Assembly (NCBI GenBank): GCA_963920635.1
Contig: OY987305.1
Coordinates: 27,647,995-27,711,994, forward strand
Reading direction: 5' to 3'
Source of the DNA: Pseudeuparius sepicola
Taxonomy: Eukaryota > Arthropoda > Insecta > Coleoptera > Anthribidae
DNA length: 64,000 nucleotides
Position numbers and translations under genes: made by a program. Below the pieces are notes generated by a model. It worked only from the letters and a program-made list of their open reading frames with translations, searched no databases and was not told the origin of the DNA. Every line of letters begins with the position of its first letter. The stretch's first letter is position 1. Below, piece by piece: positions 44,350-54,041 of the stretch.

Positions 44350-45092
44350 AAAATCAAGCACCGAATGCTGTAGGGTGGTTAGATAATGCGGCGGTTGCAG
44401 AAAAAGAGTTATTTATGTACCAAAGCATTGAAGTTCAACTTTTTATGACTCATGTGGAATTTAGTTGCCGAGGCCTCTGATGGCCGAGGCAAATAAACCA
44501 CACGAGTCATAAAAAGAACTTCATTGCCGAGGTACATATTAGGTATATTTTTTTTGCAATCGGAAAAAAAAAGTTTTATTAGGCAAGGATTACCCGTCCA
44601 TGAACCAACTGCGCGTGGCGTTGCTTAACTTTGACGATCGCTCTACCTAGGTCAAGTATGACAAGACACGGCACCTTCGAACAGAAAAACTAAACTGCTG
44701 CTTATTGTGCAGCCTCCATAACAAATCCATTGATATTCAAATCTACTAAAATATGTAGGATTGCGCTGCTATAGGTAACAATTTCGTAATGTGTACCAAA
44801 AGTGAAATGGGCCTTTATTGGCCGATTTTTGAGTATTTGGTCACTTTTGACGGGCGATGGCTCCGCGTCTGACGTTTGACGTTTACATCTCGCCAAGGCC
44901 TACTTATTGAAAAAAAATCGTACAATAATGGGCTACTTCAGTGCCGATTTCTGAGCTTTTAATGGCGATTTTGGGACACTTCACTGCCAATTTCAAGAAA
45001 ACACATTTTCTTTTAACATTTGTAGGCAGTTGGTACAGCGTGAAGCAACTACATGTGTTCTTTGTAATTGAGGACGAGACTGAGGTATAATA
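44350..45092 (-). repeat. longer copy of the repeat at 35333-35470
   Basis: On the minus strand, 45092-44985 (TTATACCTCAGTCTCGTCC, GTAGTTGCTTCACGCTG, CTGCCTACAAATGTTAAAAG) and 44402-44355 (GCATTATCTAACCACC, TACAGCATTCGGTGC) match adjacent parts of 35333-35470. About 580 bases between them are missing from the 35-kb copy. The shared peptide-like frames in both copies reflect this, not a gene. Confidence 0.7.
44415..44538. repeat. 124-bp hairpin
   Basis: The arms contain CTTTTTATGACTCATGTGG and its partner CCACACGAGTCATAAAAAG, with ATGTACC/GGTACAT at the ends. The loop repeats GCCGAGGC twice. Lies inside the 44350-45092 repeat. Confidence 0.8.
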
Positions 45093-45630
45093 CAATATAA
45101 TATCACATAGTATAGCGTTTATTACCACTATTACCAGTCAGAACAACGAGCACTTTCAACAAGTTCTTCATTAATACTATTAATGATTAAATTCATAGGT
45201 CATACGTTCTGCAACATATAATATTTCTTTAATTATTTTTTTGGCATGTTAGATTGGCACTTTCTCTGTGTTTCTTTATCCACCTGCTTAACAGTTTATT
45301 CCATAGATTTAAAACGATTTCTTCATATGTCATTTTACTAGCGAGTTATGTTATATAAAGTGCTACCTCATCATATAAATTACGCCATAGAAACTACAAG
45401 CTTAAAACAGTCTCAAAAAACTTGAAATCTTGGGAATTCGGCTTTCCTTATTTTATATACAAACTTAAAGTTATTCAATCAACTTTCCTTCTACAAATAG
45501 TAAACATTTGTATAATATGTGATTCTAACACAAATATTAACTTTCTAAACAAATAGACTTTCTTAAAAATAAAATCAATCAATTTACATATAGATTTTTC
45601 CAACAACAAAATTTAATATATGAAAGAATT

Positions 45631-45855
45631 TTTACCAACATTAAAAACAAAAATATTAGCAAATTGAATAAACTCGTCCAAAAAAGGGTTTATCTGACCA
45701 TAAATATGCTCTTAATAATAACTGGATCGAAAATCTTACAAATCTTGACATACCATACAACATTAAATATTTCCTCAGTCTTGGACCAAAGTTTTCGTTT
45801 GCTAATTATTATTTTGACTTTGACGGTTTATTGCATGCATTGAAAGGGGACTAAG
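45631..45855 (+). pseudogene. Penelope-like element, N-terminal fragment
   Basis: After a Lys/Asn-rich stretch, the frame reads NNWIENLTNLDIPYNIKYFL and then SLGPKFSFANYY, ending at a stop near 45855. The W..NLT..(x)IP...(x)LSLGPKFS pattern is characteristic of the segment upstream of the reverse transcriptase in arthropod Penelope-like elements. No RT follows; a non-coding repeat takes over. Confidence 0.65.
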
Positions 45856-46559
45856 TCTTTGTGAAAATCTGACCATGATTCAACGCAAACGGTTGATTTT
45901 ATCCGTATGAAGCAAGAGTACCTTTTTGTTGCAGAATAAAAAGGTGCACTAAAATGATGGATCTGCAAGACTAAAAAGATAACCTCAAAAAAGTTACGAG
46001 TAAAAGCACGATCCAAAACAGCGCAAGTGGCGCCATCTGTGAGATACGTAGAAATTGACATTTTCATCTTATTTTGCATCCCCAAAAACATAATAGTACT
46101 ATATTTCAGTTCAGCAGCTTGATTATTTTGAGAGATATTGCCAGAATTCAATTTCAAAAAAAGAACTGCAACGCCCTGTATCTCAGTAACTATTAAGATT
46201 TGACCCATAGTTGTTAAACTCAATCTACCTGCTCACGCGAGATTGCCGCATAATTACCGGACACCCTGTACAACGTTTTAACTGTCCCTTGAAAACTTTT
46301 GGCTGTACTTATATATTATATAAAAAATCGCCAACCTTCTTTTTGCGTAGCAAATTTGGAAAGACCACCGCATTTCGCATCATGTTTTGGTTTAATACTG
46401 GTCGATAAAAATTGTAAAGAAAATCACTCTCATGATATTATATTATTTATAAAATGAAATGAACATATTTGATGTTTTTAAAATGTGACACGTAACAGAC
46501 AAGCGTTGCTAGCTGATTTTGTAAATATTTCTTTAAGCAATTGTAAAAATTTAACATAT
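45856..46559. other. non-coding, two CAGGGTG-family right ends
   Basis: CGCCCTGTA at 46172-46180 and ACACCCTGTA at 46260-46269. The 131-codon minus frame here is a shadow of repeat sequence with no domain. Confidence 0.4.
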
Positions 46560-46620
46560 AACTAACGACAACGACAACGACAACGACAACGGCGACGGCA
46601 ACGGCAACGGCAATGGCAAT
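46560..46620. repeat. hexanucleotide microsatellite
   Basis: CGACAA and then CGGCAA units repeated about ten times, changing to GGCAAT at the right. It abuts the broken end of the LINE fragment. Confidence 0.9.
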
Positions 46621-46621
46621 G

Positions 46622-47330
46622 TATCACTCATTGCTTCGATCTCCTGGTCATCCTGCATCTCGTGTGTGCCTTGTTCGGGCTTTCCCCCGACGATGTTAAG
46701 GATGCGGGACTTGTCCAGTCCAAACTGCATTCCGATGTCCTTGGAGAACTCCTCTACAATTTTAAGCATTTGCGTTAGTTGGTTTTTGGTTGCGGCCTAC
46801 AGTTTTAAATCATTCTTATATAATAGGTGATTTAACTTGATCGCTTCTGCTTTGTTGTTCTTGATAGTGAAGCCGTATTTCGTAGAGTTCAACCGATGTG
46901 ACAGCGGGTTTATCGCCATGCAGAACCACAGTGGACTGAGTGAATCTCCTTGGAAAATCTCTCTTCGAATGTTGATTGTGCCGGTCTCGATGTTATCGCT
47001 TGCGGTTCTGAGTTGTATCTTATTGCGCCATGCTGTCATTTGTTCTAAAAAAGAAACTGTATGTTGATCTATTTTATACAGCTTTAAGATACCTGTGAGC
47101 CACTCGTGAGGCACGGAATCAAATGCTTTTTTGTAGTCCACATAAGCCATGTAGAGGTTTCGTTGCTTGGAATGAGCCTGGTTGCAGATGACAGAGTCTA
47201 TGATGAGTTGCTCTTTGCATCCCATCGCGCCCCTCGCGCAGCCCTTCTGCTGCATTTTTATGATGTTGTTCTGCTCGCGGTGAGCATATATTCGCTGCGT
47301 AAGGCAAGATGTGGTTATTAGGCAGGCAGG
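46622..47330 (-). pseudogene. truncated R4/Dong-type LINE copy (RT core)
   Basis: On the minus strand, the frame from about 47255 aligns with residues of the full-length element next door (VDYKKAFDSVPHEWLTGILK, FQGDSLSPLWFCMAINPLS). Identity is high, roughly nine residues in ten by eye. The catalytic box reads YKND where the full copy has YMDD, and a stop follows. It corresponds to about 48781-49480 of the full element. One end meets the hexanucleotide repeat, the other runs straight into the TTA repeat that borders the full-length copy. Confidence 0.9.
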
Positions 47331-47331
47331 T

Positions 47332-47346
47332 TATTATTATTATATC
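47332..47346. repeat. TTA microsatellite at the 3' side of the LINE
   Basis: GTTATTATTATTATA. Together with the tract at 51571-51592 it brackets the full-length LINE. Confidence 0.85.
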
Positions 47347-47461
47347 GACTTAGACAAAAGGCATTCGCACTCCCTCTACGGGGAACATTCTCTCAGATCC
47401 CGGGTATCCCGGATACCATAAGGATCTGGCTCGGACGAGACCCTTGCCATGTTATCGGGCC

Positions 47462-50400
47462 TTAGGTGACATTGATGTTGTCGGACGTTCCTGCATTCCC
47501 CATGAATTTCCTGACGGTTCGGGCTGTCGCAAGTAGTACCGCTTTCTGCATGGACCTGTAAAGACTCTCAGTTAGACCCAGCTCTTTTATGTTTCTCAGA
47601 AAACTTTTTGGTATAACACCAGTTGTTGACACGATAATTGGAATCGTCTTGGCGTTTTCCATTTCCCATTGCCTTCTAATTCGTTCTTCTAAGTCTCTGT
47701 ACTTCGCGATCTTCTCGACTTGCTTCACACGCAGGTTGTTGTTGTTCGGGATGGCCACATCAATCAGAGTTGTCTTCCTAGAAATTTTATCAACTATTAT
47801 AAGGTCCAGTCTGTTATGGGCAACTCGTTGATCTGACAGAACTGTACGATCCCAGTACATCTTGTAGTTGCAGTTCTCAAGAACAGGCTCCGGTGTGTAG
47901 CTGTAATATGGGATCCTCTCTGCCTGCACAAGCAGAAGTTTTTCCGCCAGTTCCTGGTGCAAGATCTTGGCAACCGAATCATGTCGTTCCTTATATTCCG
48001 TTGATGCGAACATCTGACATCCTCCTGTTATGTGCTGGATTGTTTCTGAAGTTGGGCACCCGTATCTGCATCTGTCATCCACTACCGATGCATCTCCTAC
48101 AATGAATTTTAGGTAGTTGCGAGTTGGTATAACCTGATCTTGTATGGCCAGTAGGAAGCCTTCCGTCTCGGGGAACATTCGTCCCGAGGGCAGCCAATAG
48201 TTCGACGCTAACTTGTCGACATGTTCCTGGTTAACCTCATTAGGATGCCTCCCGTGCAGCGGCTTCCCCAACCACCTCTGTAGTTTATCGTTGTCGGTTC
48301 GGTGGTGATTTTGACGCTCGTGTTCCGTCAGACGTAGCGGTGTTGAGACGTCTGCTCCGCATATAGCCCTATGTAGTGTGGAGCTGTTGGCCTGCCTGTA
48401 GAAATAATTACGCAGATTTAATATTTGTTGGTCCAATTGCTTGCTGAGATCTGCCAATCCTCTTCCTCCTAGTTGACGTGGCAGAGTTGTTCTTTCTACG
48501 GCGCTACGGGGATGATGTTTATGAGCTTTTGTCAGTAGTGTCCTAACTTTTCGTTGCAGGTTGTTGATGTCCGTGTTGGTCCAATTCACTATTCCGAACG
48601 AATAGCTGAGTACAGAGCACGCATACGTGTTCAGGGCCTTAAACAAATTCCTGCTGTTAAGATCAGTTCGCACTACTTGTCTTACTCTCTTGATGAATTC
48701 ATTCGTTAAATCAGTCTTCATTGTTCGATGGTCTATCCTTTGAGCTTGTTTCATCCCGAGGTACTTGTATGTATCTCCCATGCTCATTGCTTCGATCTCC
48801 TGGCCGTCCTGCATCTCGTGTGCTCTTTGTTCGAGCTTTCCCCGGATGATATTAAGGGTGCGGCACTTGTCCAGTCCAAACAGCATTCCGATGTCCCTGG
48901 AGAACTCCTCTACAATTTTAAGCATTTGCGATAGTTGGTTTTTGGTTGCGGCGATCAGTTTTAAATCATCCATATATAATAGGTGATTCAACTTGATCGC
49001 TTCTGCGTTGTTGCTTTTGACAGCGAAGCCATATTTTGTAGAGTTCAACCGATGTGATAGAGGGTTCATCGCCATGCAGAACCACAGTGGACTGAGTGAA
49101 TCTCCTTGGAAAATCCCTCTTCGGATGTTGATTGTGTCGGTCTCGATGTTACTGTTTGCGGTTCTGAGTTGTATCTTAGTGCGCCAGGTTGTCATAACGT
49201 GTTCTAAAAAGGAAACTGTATGATGATCTATTTTATACAGCTTTAAGATACCTGTGAGCCAGTCGTGAGGTACGGAATCAAATGCTTTTTTGTAGTCCAC
49301 ATAAGCCATGTGGAGGTTTCGTTGCTTGGAATGAGCCTGGTTGCAGATGACAGAGTCTATGATGAGTTGCTCTTTGCATCCCATTGCGCCCTTCGAGCAG
49401 CCCTTCTGCTGCATTGCAATGATGTTGTTCCGCTCGCAGTGAGCATATATTCGCTGCGTAAGGCAAGATGTGATTATCTTGTACAGCGTAGGCAAGCAGG
49501 TTATTGGGCGGTACTTGGCAGGGTTATCCGTATTCCGCTGGTCTTTTGGTAACAGGTAGGTTGCACCCTGTGTAAGAAACAATGGCATTTTCAGAGGATC
49601 GAGCAAGACTTCATTAATTAAGGTAGTTATCTGTTCATGCGTGCAACACAACTTCTTAATCCAATAATTTTGGAGATGATCTGGACCTGGTGCTTTCCAG
49701 TTGTGGGAATTCTTGATGACATCGGAGACCTCAGCGGTTGTGAATTGCTCGTGTTGCATCTGGCTATAGTTCCGGCCCATCTCGCGTTCTTCGCTGATCC
49801 AGCTTGCACTGACATTGTATGGACCTGGTGTGGCAAGTTGATTTCTCCAGAAACCGTCGACCTGTTCTCTGCTAGGGTAACTCGCATTTGTGGCATCGGC
49901 GCTAGAATTAAAAGCACGGTAGAAACCTTTTTCTGATCGTTCAAAGAGTTTGTTGTCTCGTTTCCTGTTGTTACTAGCCTTGTATCTCCTCAGACGCCCT
50001 GCGAAAACAGAAAGTTTTTGTTTTAATGTATCAAGACATTGTTGAGCAGTGATGTTCGCGGGGTCATGCCGAGAATGCATTTGGGTGCGGCTCATTATTG
50101 CCTGCACCGCCCTCTGGATCCTTCTAGTTCTAACTCCTCTGATGTATTCCGTCACTTGTCCTATGTCTTTACGGAGACTCTCGATCTTCCGATTTAGTCG
50201 CATTTCCCATTGAGCCATTCGTGGTTCTGGTCTTGCACGATTCAACTCTTGGGCCGTTCGGATCTTGGCACCCATTACAGTGGTGACTGCCGTTGCGGCA
50301 CAGTAGATTAACATGTGCATACGTTCTAATGTTGGTGTCACTGAAACATAGTTTGGTAAAATTCGTGTGTTCATAAGATCGAGCACGATCGCAAGTTTCC

Positions 50401-51124
50401 TGGAAGAATTTAATCTTGGTAGCGGTGGCCTGCTCAGTGGGTTTGTGCCTTCGTATCGCAATACTGCCTGTCTCATATGTGCGTTTAAGCCTTCAAAATG
50501 TTCTTCGTTAACCGATTCCAGACTCTCGGTTGTTGGTTCTACCGTTTCGGCTTCTAGTTGTTGTCCAGGCGCTTGAAGTTCCCCATTGTTGTTGTTGTCA
50601 TCTATGTCTATGTGTTCGCCGTGGATCTCTAGCTCAACTTCCCGTTTGATAGCGTTAAGTCGCGTTTCTGGAATTCGGTTATTTCTTAGAATAGTTCGAT
50701 ACTGATCTGACACTCTTTGTTCAGACACTTGCATGTGTGGAAACTCCCTGCAGAACTCGGCATGCAGTTGTTGTCGGTAGCCGATCATCTCTTGTCCTAA
50801 GTTTGTCACCCTGTAAAAAATACGCATTATCGATTCATTCATGGACCCAGTCCATTTCATGCGTCGTCGTTGTAATCCCGCCTGAGTGAACGCTGGCTGA
50901 AGTTCCCGCGCAGCACCTTCGGTGGGTGGATCCCTAGTTCTCGTTTGGCTCCCATGTTGTAGATGTTCGTGTTGCTGGGCTGTAGCTGTTTGTGCAACAG
51001 GGGCCCGCCTCATCAGCGCCCTGTCACCGACGTCCCGCTCACTGTCATGCCCAGCGCCGGCTCCAGACATGCCCTGGCGATCCCCAGGCAGCGGCCCTAT
51101 GACAATTATCCTATTATTCTCCAT
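47462..51124 (-). CDS. R4/Dong-type LINE protein: RT, CCHC and restriction-like endonuclease
   Basis: Intact frame of 1220 codons from an ATG. Residues ~85-165 carry the N-terminal helical region (GSMNESIMRIFYRV, EFPHMQVSEQRVSDQYR) common to this group. The reverse transcriptase spans roughly 480-800: KAPGPDHLQNYWIKK, KYRPITCLPTLYKI, YVDYKKAFDSVP, GIFQGDSLSPL and the catalytic YMDD at ~713-716. Residues ~1018-1037 have the zinc-knuckle CRYGCPTSETIQHITGGC. The restriction-like endonuclease follows at ~1105-1165, with RLDLIIVDK, TTLIDVAIP and EKIAKYRDLEERIRRQW. The enzyme would nick target DNA and prime reverse transcription from the break. All essential motifs are present, except that the usual Pro-Asp before the endonuclease is Leu-Asp. 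The copy looks young and possibly active. Confidence 0.95.
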   Translation of the reverse strand: MENNRIIVIGPLPGDRQGMSGAGAGHDSERDVGDRALMRRAPVAQTATAQQHEHLQHGSQTRTRDPPTEGAARELQPAFTQAGLQRRRMKWTGSMNESIMRIFYRVTNLGQEMIGYRQQLHAEFCREFPHMQVSEQRVSDQYRTILRNNRIPETRLNAIKREVELEIHGEHIDIDDNNNNGELQAPGQQLEAETVEPTTESLESVNEEHFEGLNAHMRQAVLRYEGTNPLSRPPLPRLNSSRKLAIVLDLMNTRILPNYVSVTPTLERMHMLIYCAATAVTTVMGAKIRTAQELNRARPEPRMAQWEMRLNRKIESLRKDIGQVTEYIRGVRTRRIQRAVQAIMSRTQMHSRHDPANITAQQCLDTLKQKLSVFAGRLRRYKASNNRKRDNKLFERSEKGFYRAFNSSADATNASYPSREQVDGFWRNQLATPGPYNVSASWISEEREMGRNYSQMQHEQFTTAEVSDVIKNSHNWKAPGPDHLQNYWIKKLCCTHEQITTLINEVLLDPLKMPLFLTQGATYLLPKDQRNTDNPAKYRPITCLPTLYKIITSCLTQRIYAHCERNNIIAMQQKGCSKGAMGCKEQLIIDSVICNQAHSKQRNLHMAYVDYKKAFDSVPHDWLTGILKLYKIDHHTVSFLEHVMTTWRTKIQLRTANSNIETDTINIRRGIFQGDSLSPLWFCMAMNPLSHRLNSTKYGFAVKSNNAEAIKLNHLLYMDDLKLIAATKNQLSQMLKIVEEFSRDIGMLFGLDKCRTLNIIRGKLEQRAHEMQDGQEIEAMSMGDTYKYLGMKQAQRIDHRTMKTDLTNEFIKRVRQVVRTDLNSRNLFKALNTYACSVLSYSFGIVNWTNTDINNLQRKVRTLLTKAHKHHPRSAVERTTLPRQLGGRGLADLSKQLDQQILNLRNYFYRQANSSTLHRAICGADVSTPLRLTEHERQNHHRTDNDKLQRWLGKPLHGRHPNEVNQEHVDKLASNYWLPSGRMFPETEGFLLAIQDQVIPTRNYLKFIVGDASVVDDRCRYGCPTSETIQHITGGCQMFASTEYKERHDSVAKILHQELAEKLLLVQAERIPYYSYTPEPVLENCNYKMYWDRTVLSDQRVAHNRLDLIIVDKISRKTTLIDVAIPNNNNLRVKQVEKIAKYRDLEERIRRQWEMENAKTIPIIVSTTGVIPKSFLRNIKELGLTESLYRSMQKAVLLATARTVRKFMGNAGTSDNINVT

Positions 51125-51238
51125 TCCATAGTTTTCTCCCGTAACGTGGGAGTGACGGCCCTCGGTCGCCTTTTACGACTCGCGGAGCCACGATAGGAGT
51201 ATTCTAACCCGCTACCCATACGGGTCAACTAGGATAAC

Positions 51239-51570
51239 GCGGGATCGTTACTCCCGAGGATCTGCCCCTGTCACCGGCCAAACCCCTCCTTGCGTTAACT
51301 GGGAAACACGGGATCGTTACACCCGAGGATCTGCCCCTCTCACAGGCTAGACCCATCCCTGTGTAACTGGGAGTCGCGGGATTGTCACACCCGAGGATCA
51401 GCCCCCGTCACCGGCTAGACCCCTCCCTGCGCAACTGGAGATCGCGGGATTGTCACACCCGTAGGTCTGCCCCTGTCACAAGCCAAGCCTCTCCATGCGT
51501 AACTGGGAATCGCGGGATCGTTACACCCGTGAATCTGCCCCTCTCACAGGCCAGACCCATCCCTGCGTAA
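51239..51570 (-). repeat. five 68-bp tandem repeats in the LINE 5' region
   Basis: Units start at about 51239, 51308, 51376, 51444 and 51512, each with GCGGGAT(C/T)GTNAC, ACCCG, TCTGCCCC and CCTGCGTAACTGG. GC-rich compared with the surroundings. In several LINEs such repeats hold the internal promoter; that role is inference here. Confidence 0.92.
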
Positions 51571-51592
51571 CTATTATTATTATTATTATTAT
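51571..51592. repeat. TTA microsatellite at the 5' side of the LINE
   Basis: About seven TTA (ATT) units followed by ATCATCATTG. Target tract of the LINE. Confidence 0.9.
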
Positions 51593-52741
51593 TATCATCA
51601 TTGTTTTGTGTGACGCCTATTCAGTTGCGTTTCTTACTTGTTTTTTTGTACCCCATATAAAAAATAACTTCTATCGATATACCAATGATTTCAACATTCC
51701 TTTTCTGCCCGTCATACAAGTAACTATGAACAATAATAGATTCAAAATGTAAAAACTCTGACTTTGTATAAGTAAAGAGTATCTTCAATCTATCTGTTGT
51801 AAGTATTCATATTATTTCTACTATAAAAAGCTTCTTTACCTAAAAACCAATGTAATGAATATTTTTGCCATTTCTTGACTTTGTTAATTATTTTTAGGCA
51901 ATGGTGACGTTTTGTAAAATAATTTTTAACGTTAATTTTTGTAACTGTCTTCTGAAGATGGCTTTGAGAATGTCGAAACGTACGTAAATAAACACAGCAA
52001 CGTCTTTTTTGTTGTCATGATTTATTTTGTGGTCGAATTACCAGGAAAACTTAACAAAACATATGCCATATGATACTTTTAGTGTTACCAGACCTGTATA
52101 TTCAATAAAAACGCTCGGACTGGTGTATTTTGTTTGATTTGGTCACGGTATAGATAGCAGGGCTGCGCCATATGGCACTATTAGAGTTGCCTAATCAGTA
52201 TATTCAATAAAAAGTGCCGGACTGGTGGATTTTATTTGGCATGGACATGGGGCAGATTTTGAGGTAGGTACACAATTGTCTCCGGTATAGTGCGCAGTAT
52301 CGCCCTGCATCGTTATGATTTCAAATGGAGATCAACGGGCAATAATTAATCGCCTTCCCGAAGGAGGCCAGACAAAGGAAGCAGGAACGACGGCCAAGAC
52401 AGCCTCCCGAGATCGTGGATTCGAGAGGAGGGGACAGGTGGGGCGGAGAACAGTGGCGTAGCCCTCTGCGTGAGACTATAATGTATACCTGATTGATATT
52501 TTGTACGCAGTCAATTTTTGCAGTGATTGCAAGAATTGGTGCAAGAAGATGGTAAGAAGATTTAGAAGTCAACGATTTTATATGCGATTGGAATTTGATT
52601 TATTTGATACAAAGTAAGAATTAAACCACCTAAGATCGACAATAATCAACAGCAACAGCAACAATAATAACTACAAACAACTGTAAATAAAATCGCAGCC
52701 TACATCTAAATAATTTTGACTTATCTAAACTGAGCGAAAAC
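51593..52741. other. non-coding; possible Penelope 3' end; small GC-richer patch
   Basis: TCTGAAGATGGCTTTGAGAA and TGTCGAAACGTACGTAAATA at ~51951-51990 resemble the 3' terminal region of many Penelope-like elements. A GC-richer patch with short frames on both strands lies at 52320-52480. No gene is supported. Confidence 0.4.
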
Positions 52742-54041
52742 CGAAAATTAAAGTTAGTTTACTCTTCATTGAATTTTAATTGGGATTTTCGCCACCAAAC
52801 TGCTTAAAAGACAACTTTTTCAAGTTGCCTGGAAAATTAATAAATTCTTAACAGTAAATGAACTAAACTTTGAACTTGTAACTCAAAAAATATCTTCAAC
52901 AAATTTGTTTCCTGAGCTTTCGGAGAATATATCTTCCTCCTTTCTCAAAGATCATGTCACGTCAAAGTGAAATGACAGTACAAAGTTAAAAAAATTGCGT
53001 TTATAAAATTCCTTGCGAATGTGGAAAGTTCTATGTTGGGGAGACTTGTAGGCCATTAACGTTCGTTTAAAAGAACATAAAAATTATATCGGGCAAGTAG
53101 GAAATAGACGAAAAATTAAGGAATCAGCATTTATTCTAGGAAATACAGACAACTGTGTTGCTGAATGTTCAGTGGAATTCAGTAAGATATTATTGCCACT
53201 TGTTCGAAGAGAAGTTAGTATAAATAATTAGGTAGAACACAGGGTACAATATCAGACAGGTGGCTAGGCTATTGTTTCTGTTGTCATGACATTTTAACCT
53301 GAAATTTATTAATCTGTCATTTCACTTTGACGTGACATGATCTTTAAGAAAGGAGGAAGATATATTCTCCGAAAGCTCAATCTGTCATTTCACTTTGACG
53401 TGACATGATCTTTGAGAAAGGAGGAAGATATATTCTCCGAAAGCTCAGGAAACAAATTTGTTGAAGATATTTTTTGAGTTACAAGTTCAAAGTTTAGTTC
53501 ATTTACTGTTAAGAATTTATTAATTTTCCAGGCAACTTGAAGAAGTTGTCTTTTAACCAGTTTGGTGGCGAAAAACCCAATTAAAATTCAATGGATCTGT
53601 TTACGCCACAAATAAATTTTAGAAGATATTTAGTTTACTCTTGACCTAATTTCAAAATTTGCACTTTTCGAACGCCCCGAAATACAAACTAATATTTTAT
53701 GAACTCGAATCTTTATTTCGAAGGAAGCAAAAACTTTATGAAAGCTCAGGAAACAAATTTGTTGAAGATATTTTTCGAGTTACAAGTTCAAAGTTTAGTT
53801 CATTTACTGTTAAGAATTTATTAATTTTCCAGGCAACTTGAAAAAGTTGTCTTTTAACCAGTTTGGTGGCGAAAAACCCAATTAAAATTCAATGGATCTG
53901 TTTACGCCACAAATAAATTTTAGAAAATATTTAGTTTACTCTTGACCTAATTTCAAAATTTGCACTTTTCGAACGCCCCGAAATACAAACTAATATTTTA
54001 TGAACTCGAATCTTTATTTCGAAGGAAGCAAAAACTTTATG
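52742..54041. repeat. Penelope-like remnant with inverted arms and a 301-bp tandem duplication
   Basis: The segment 52742-52978 is inverted at 53312-53635, including CCTCCTTTCTCAAAGATCAT and CACGTCAAAGTGAAATGACA. On the right the TGTCATTTCACTTTGACGTG to CTCCGAAAGCTCA unit is doubled at once, and a 301-bp unit (53441-53741) is repeated in tandem (53742-54041). Penelope-like elements commonly carry such tandem and inverted terminal copies. The GIY-YIG remnant lies between the arms. Confidence 0.8.
52997..53272 (+). pseudogene. Penelope-like GIY-YIG endonuclease remnant
   Basis: CVYKIPCECGKFYVGETCRP is the classic start of the Penelope-type GIY-YIG domain (Cys-x-Cys, then FYVGET). After a frameshift, RLKEHKNYIG and a degraded body with RREVSINN follow, then stops. 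No reverse transcriptase is present nearby. Confidence 0.85.

Larger units (their letters stand above)
47347..51570 (-). mobile_element. full-length R4/Dong-type non-LTR retrotransposon
   Basis: Minus-strand element of about 4.2 kb with a 5' region of 68-bp tandem repeats, one intact ORF and a ~115-bp 3' UTR. It lies between two TTA tracts. Dong elements of the R4 group are known to insert into TAA/TTA repeats, and the C-terminal CCHC plus restriction-like endonuclease is the diagnostic layout of the R2/R4 group. No poly(A) tail is seen. Confidence 0.9.

Noticed and set aside
35214..45128. Shared peptide ITKNT(R/C)SCFTLY.LPTNVKRK in frames at 35.2 kb and 45.0 kb
   Set aside because: The nucleotide repeat itself explains the similarity and neither frame is otherwise protein-like.
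47462..51196. Numerous plus-strand frames of 60-100 codons opposite the LINE ORF
   Set aside because: They are mirror frames of a GC-richer coding sequence, with no motifs of their own.
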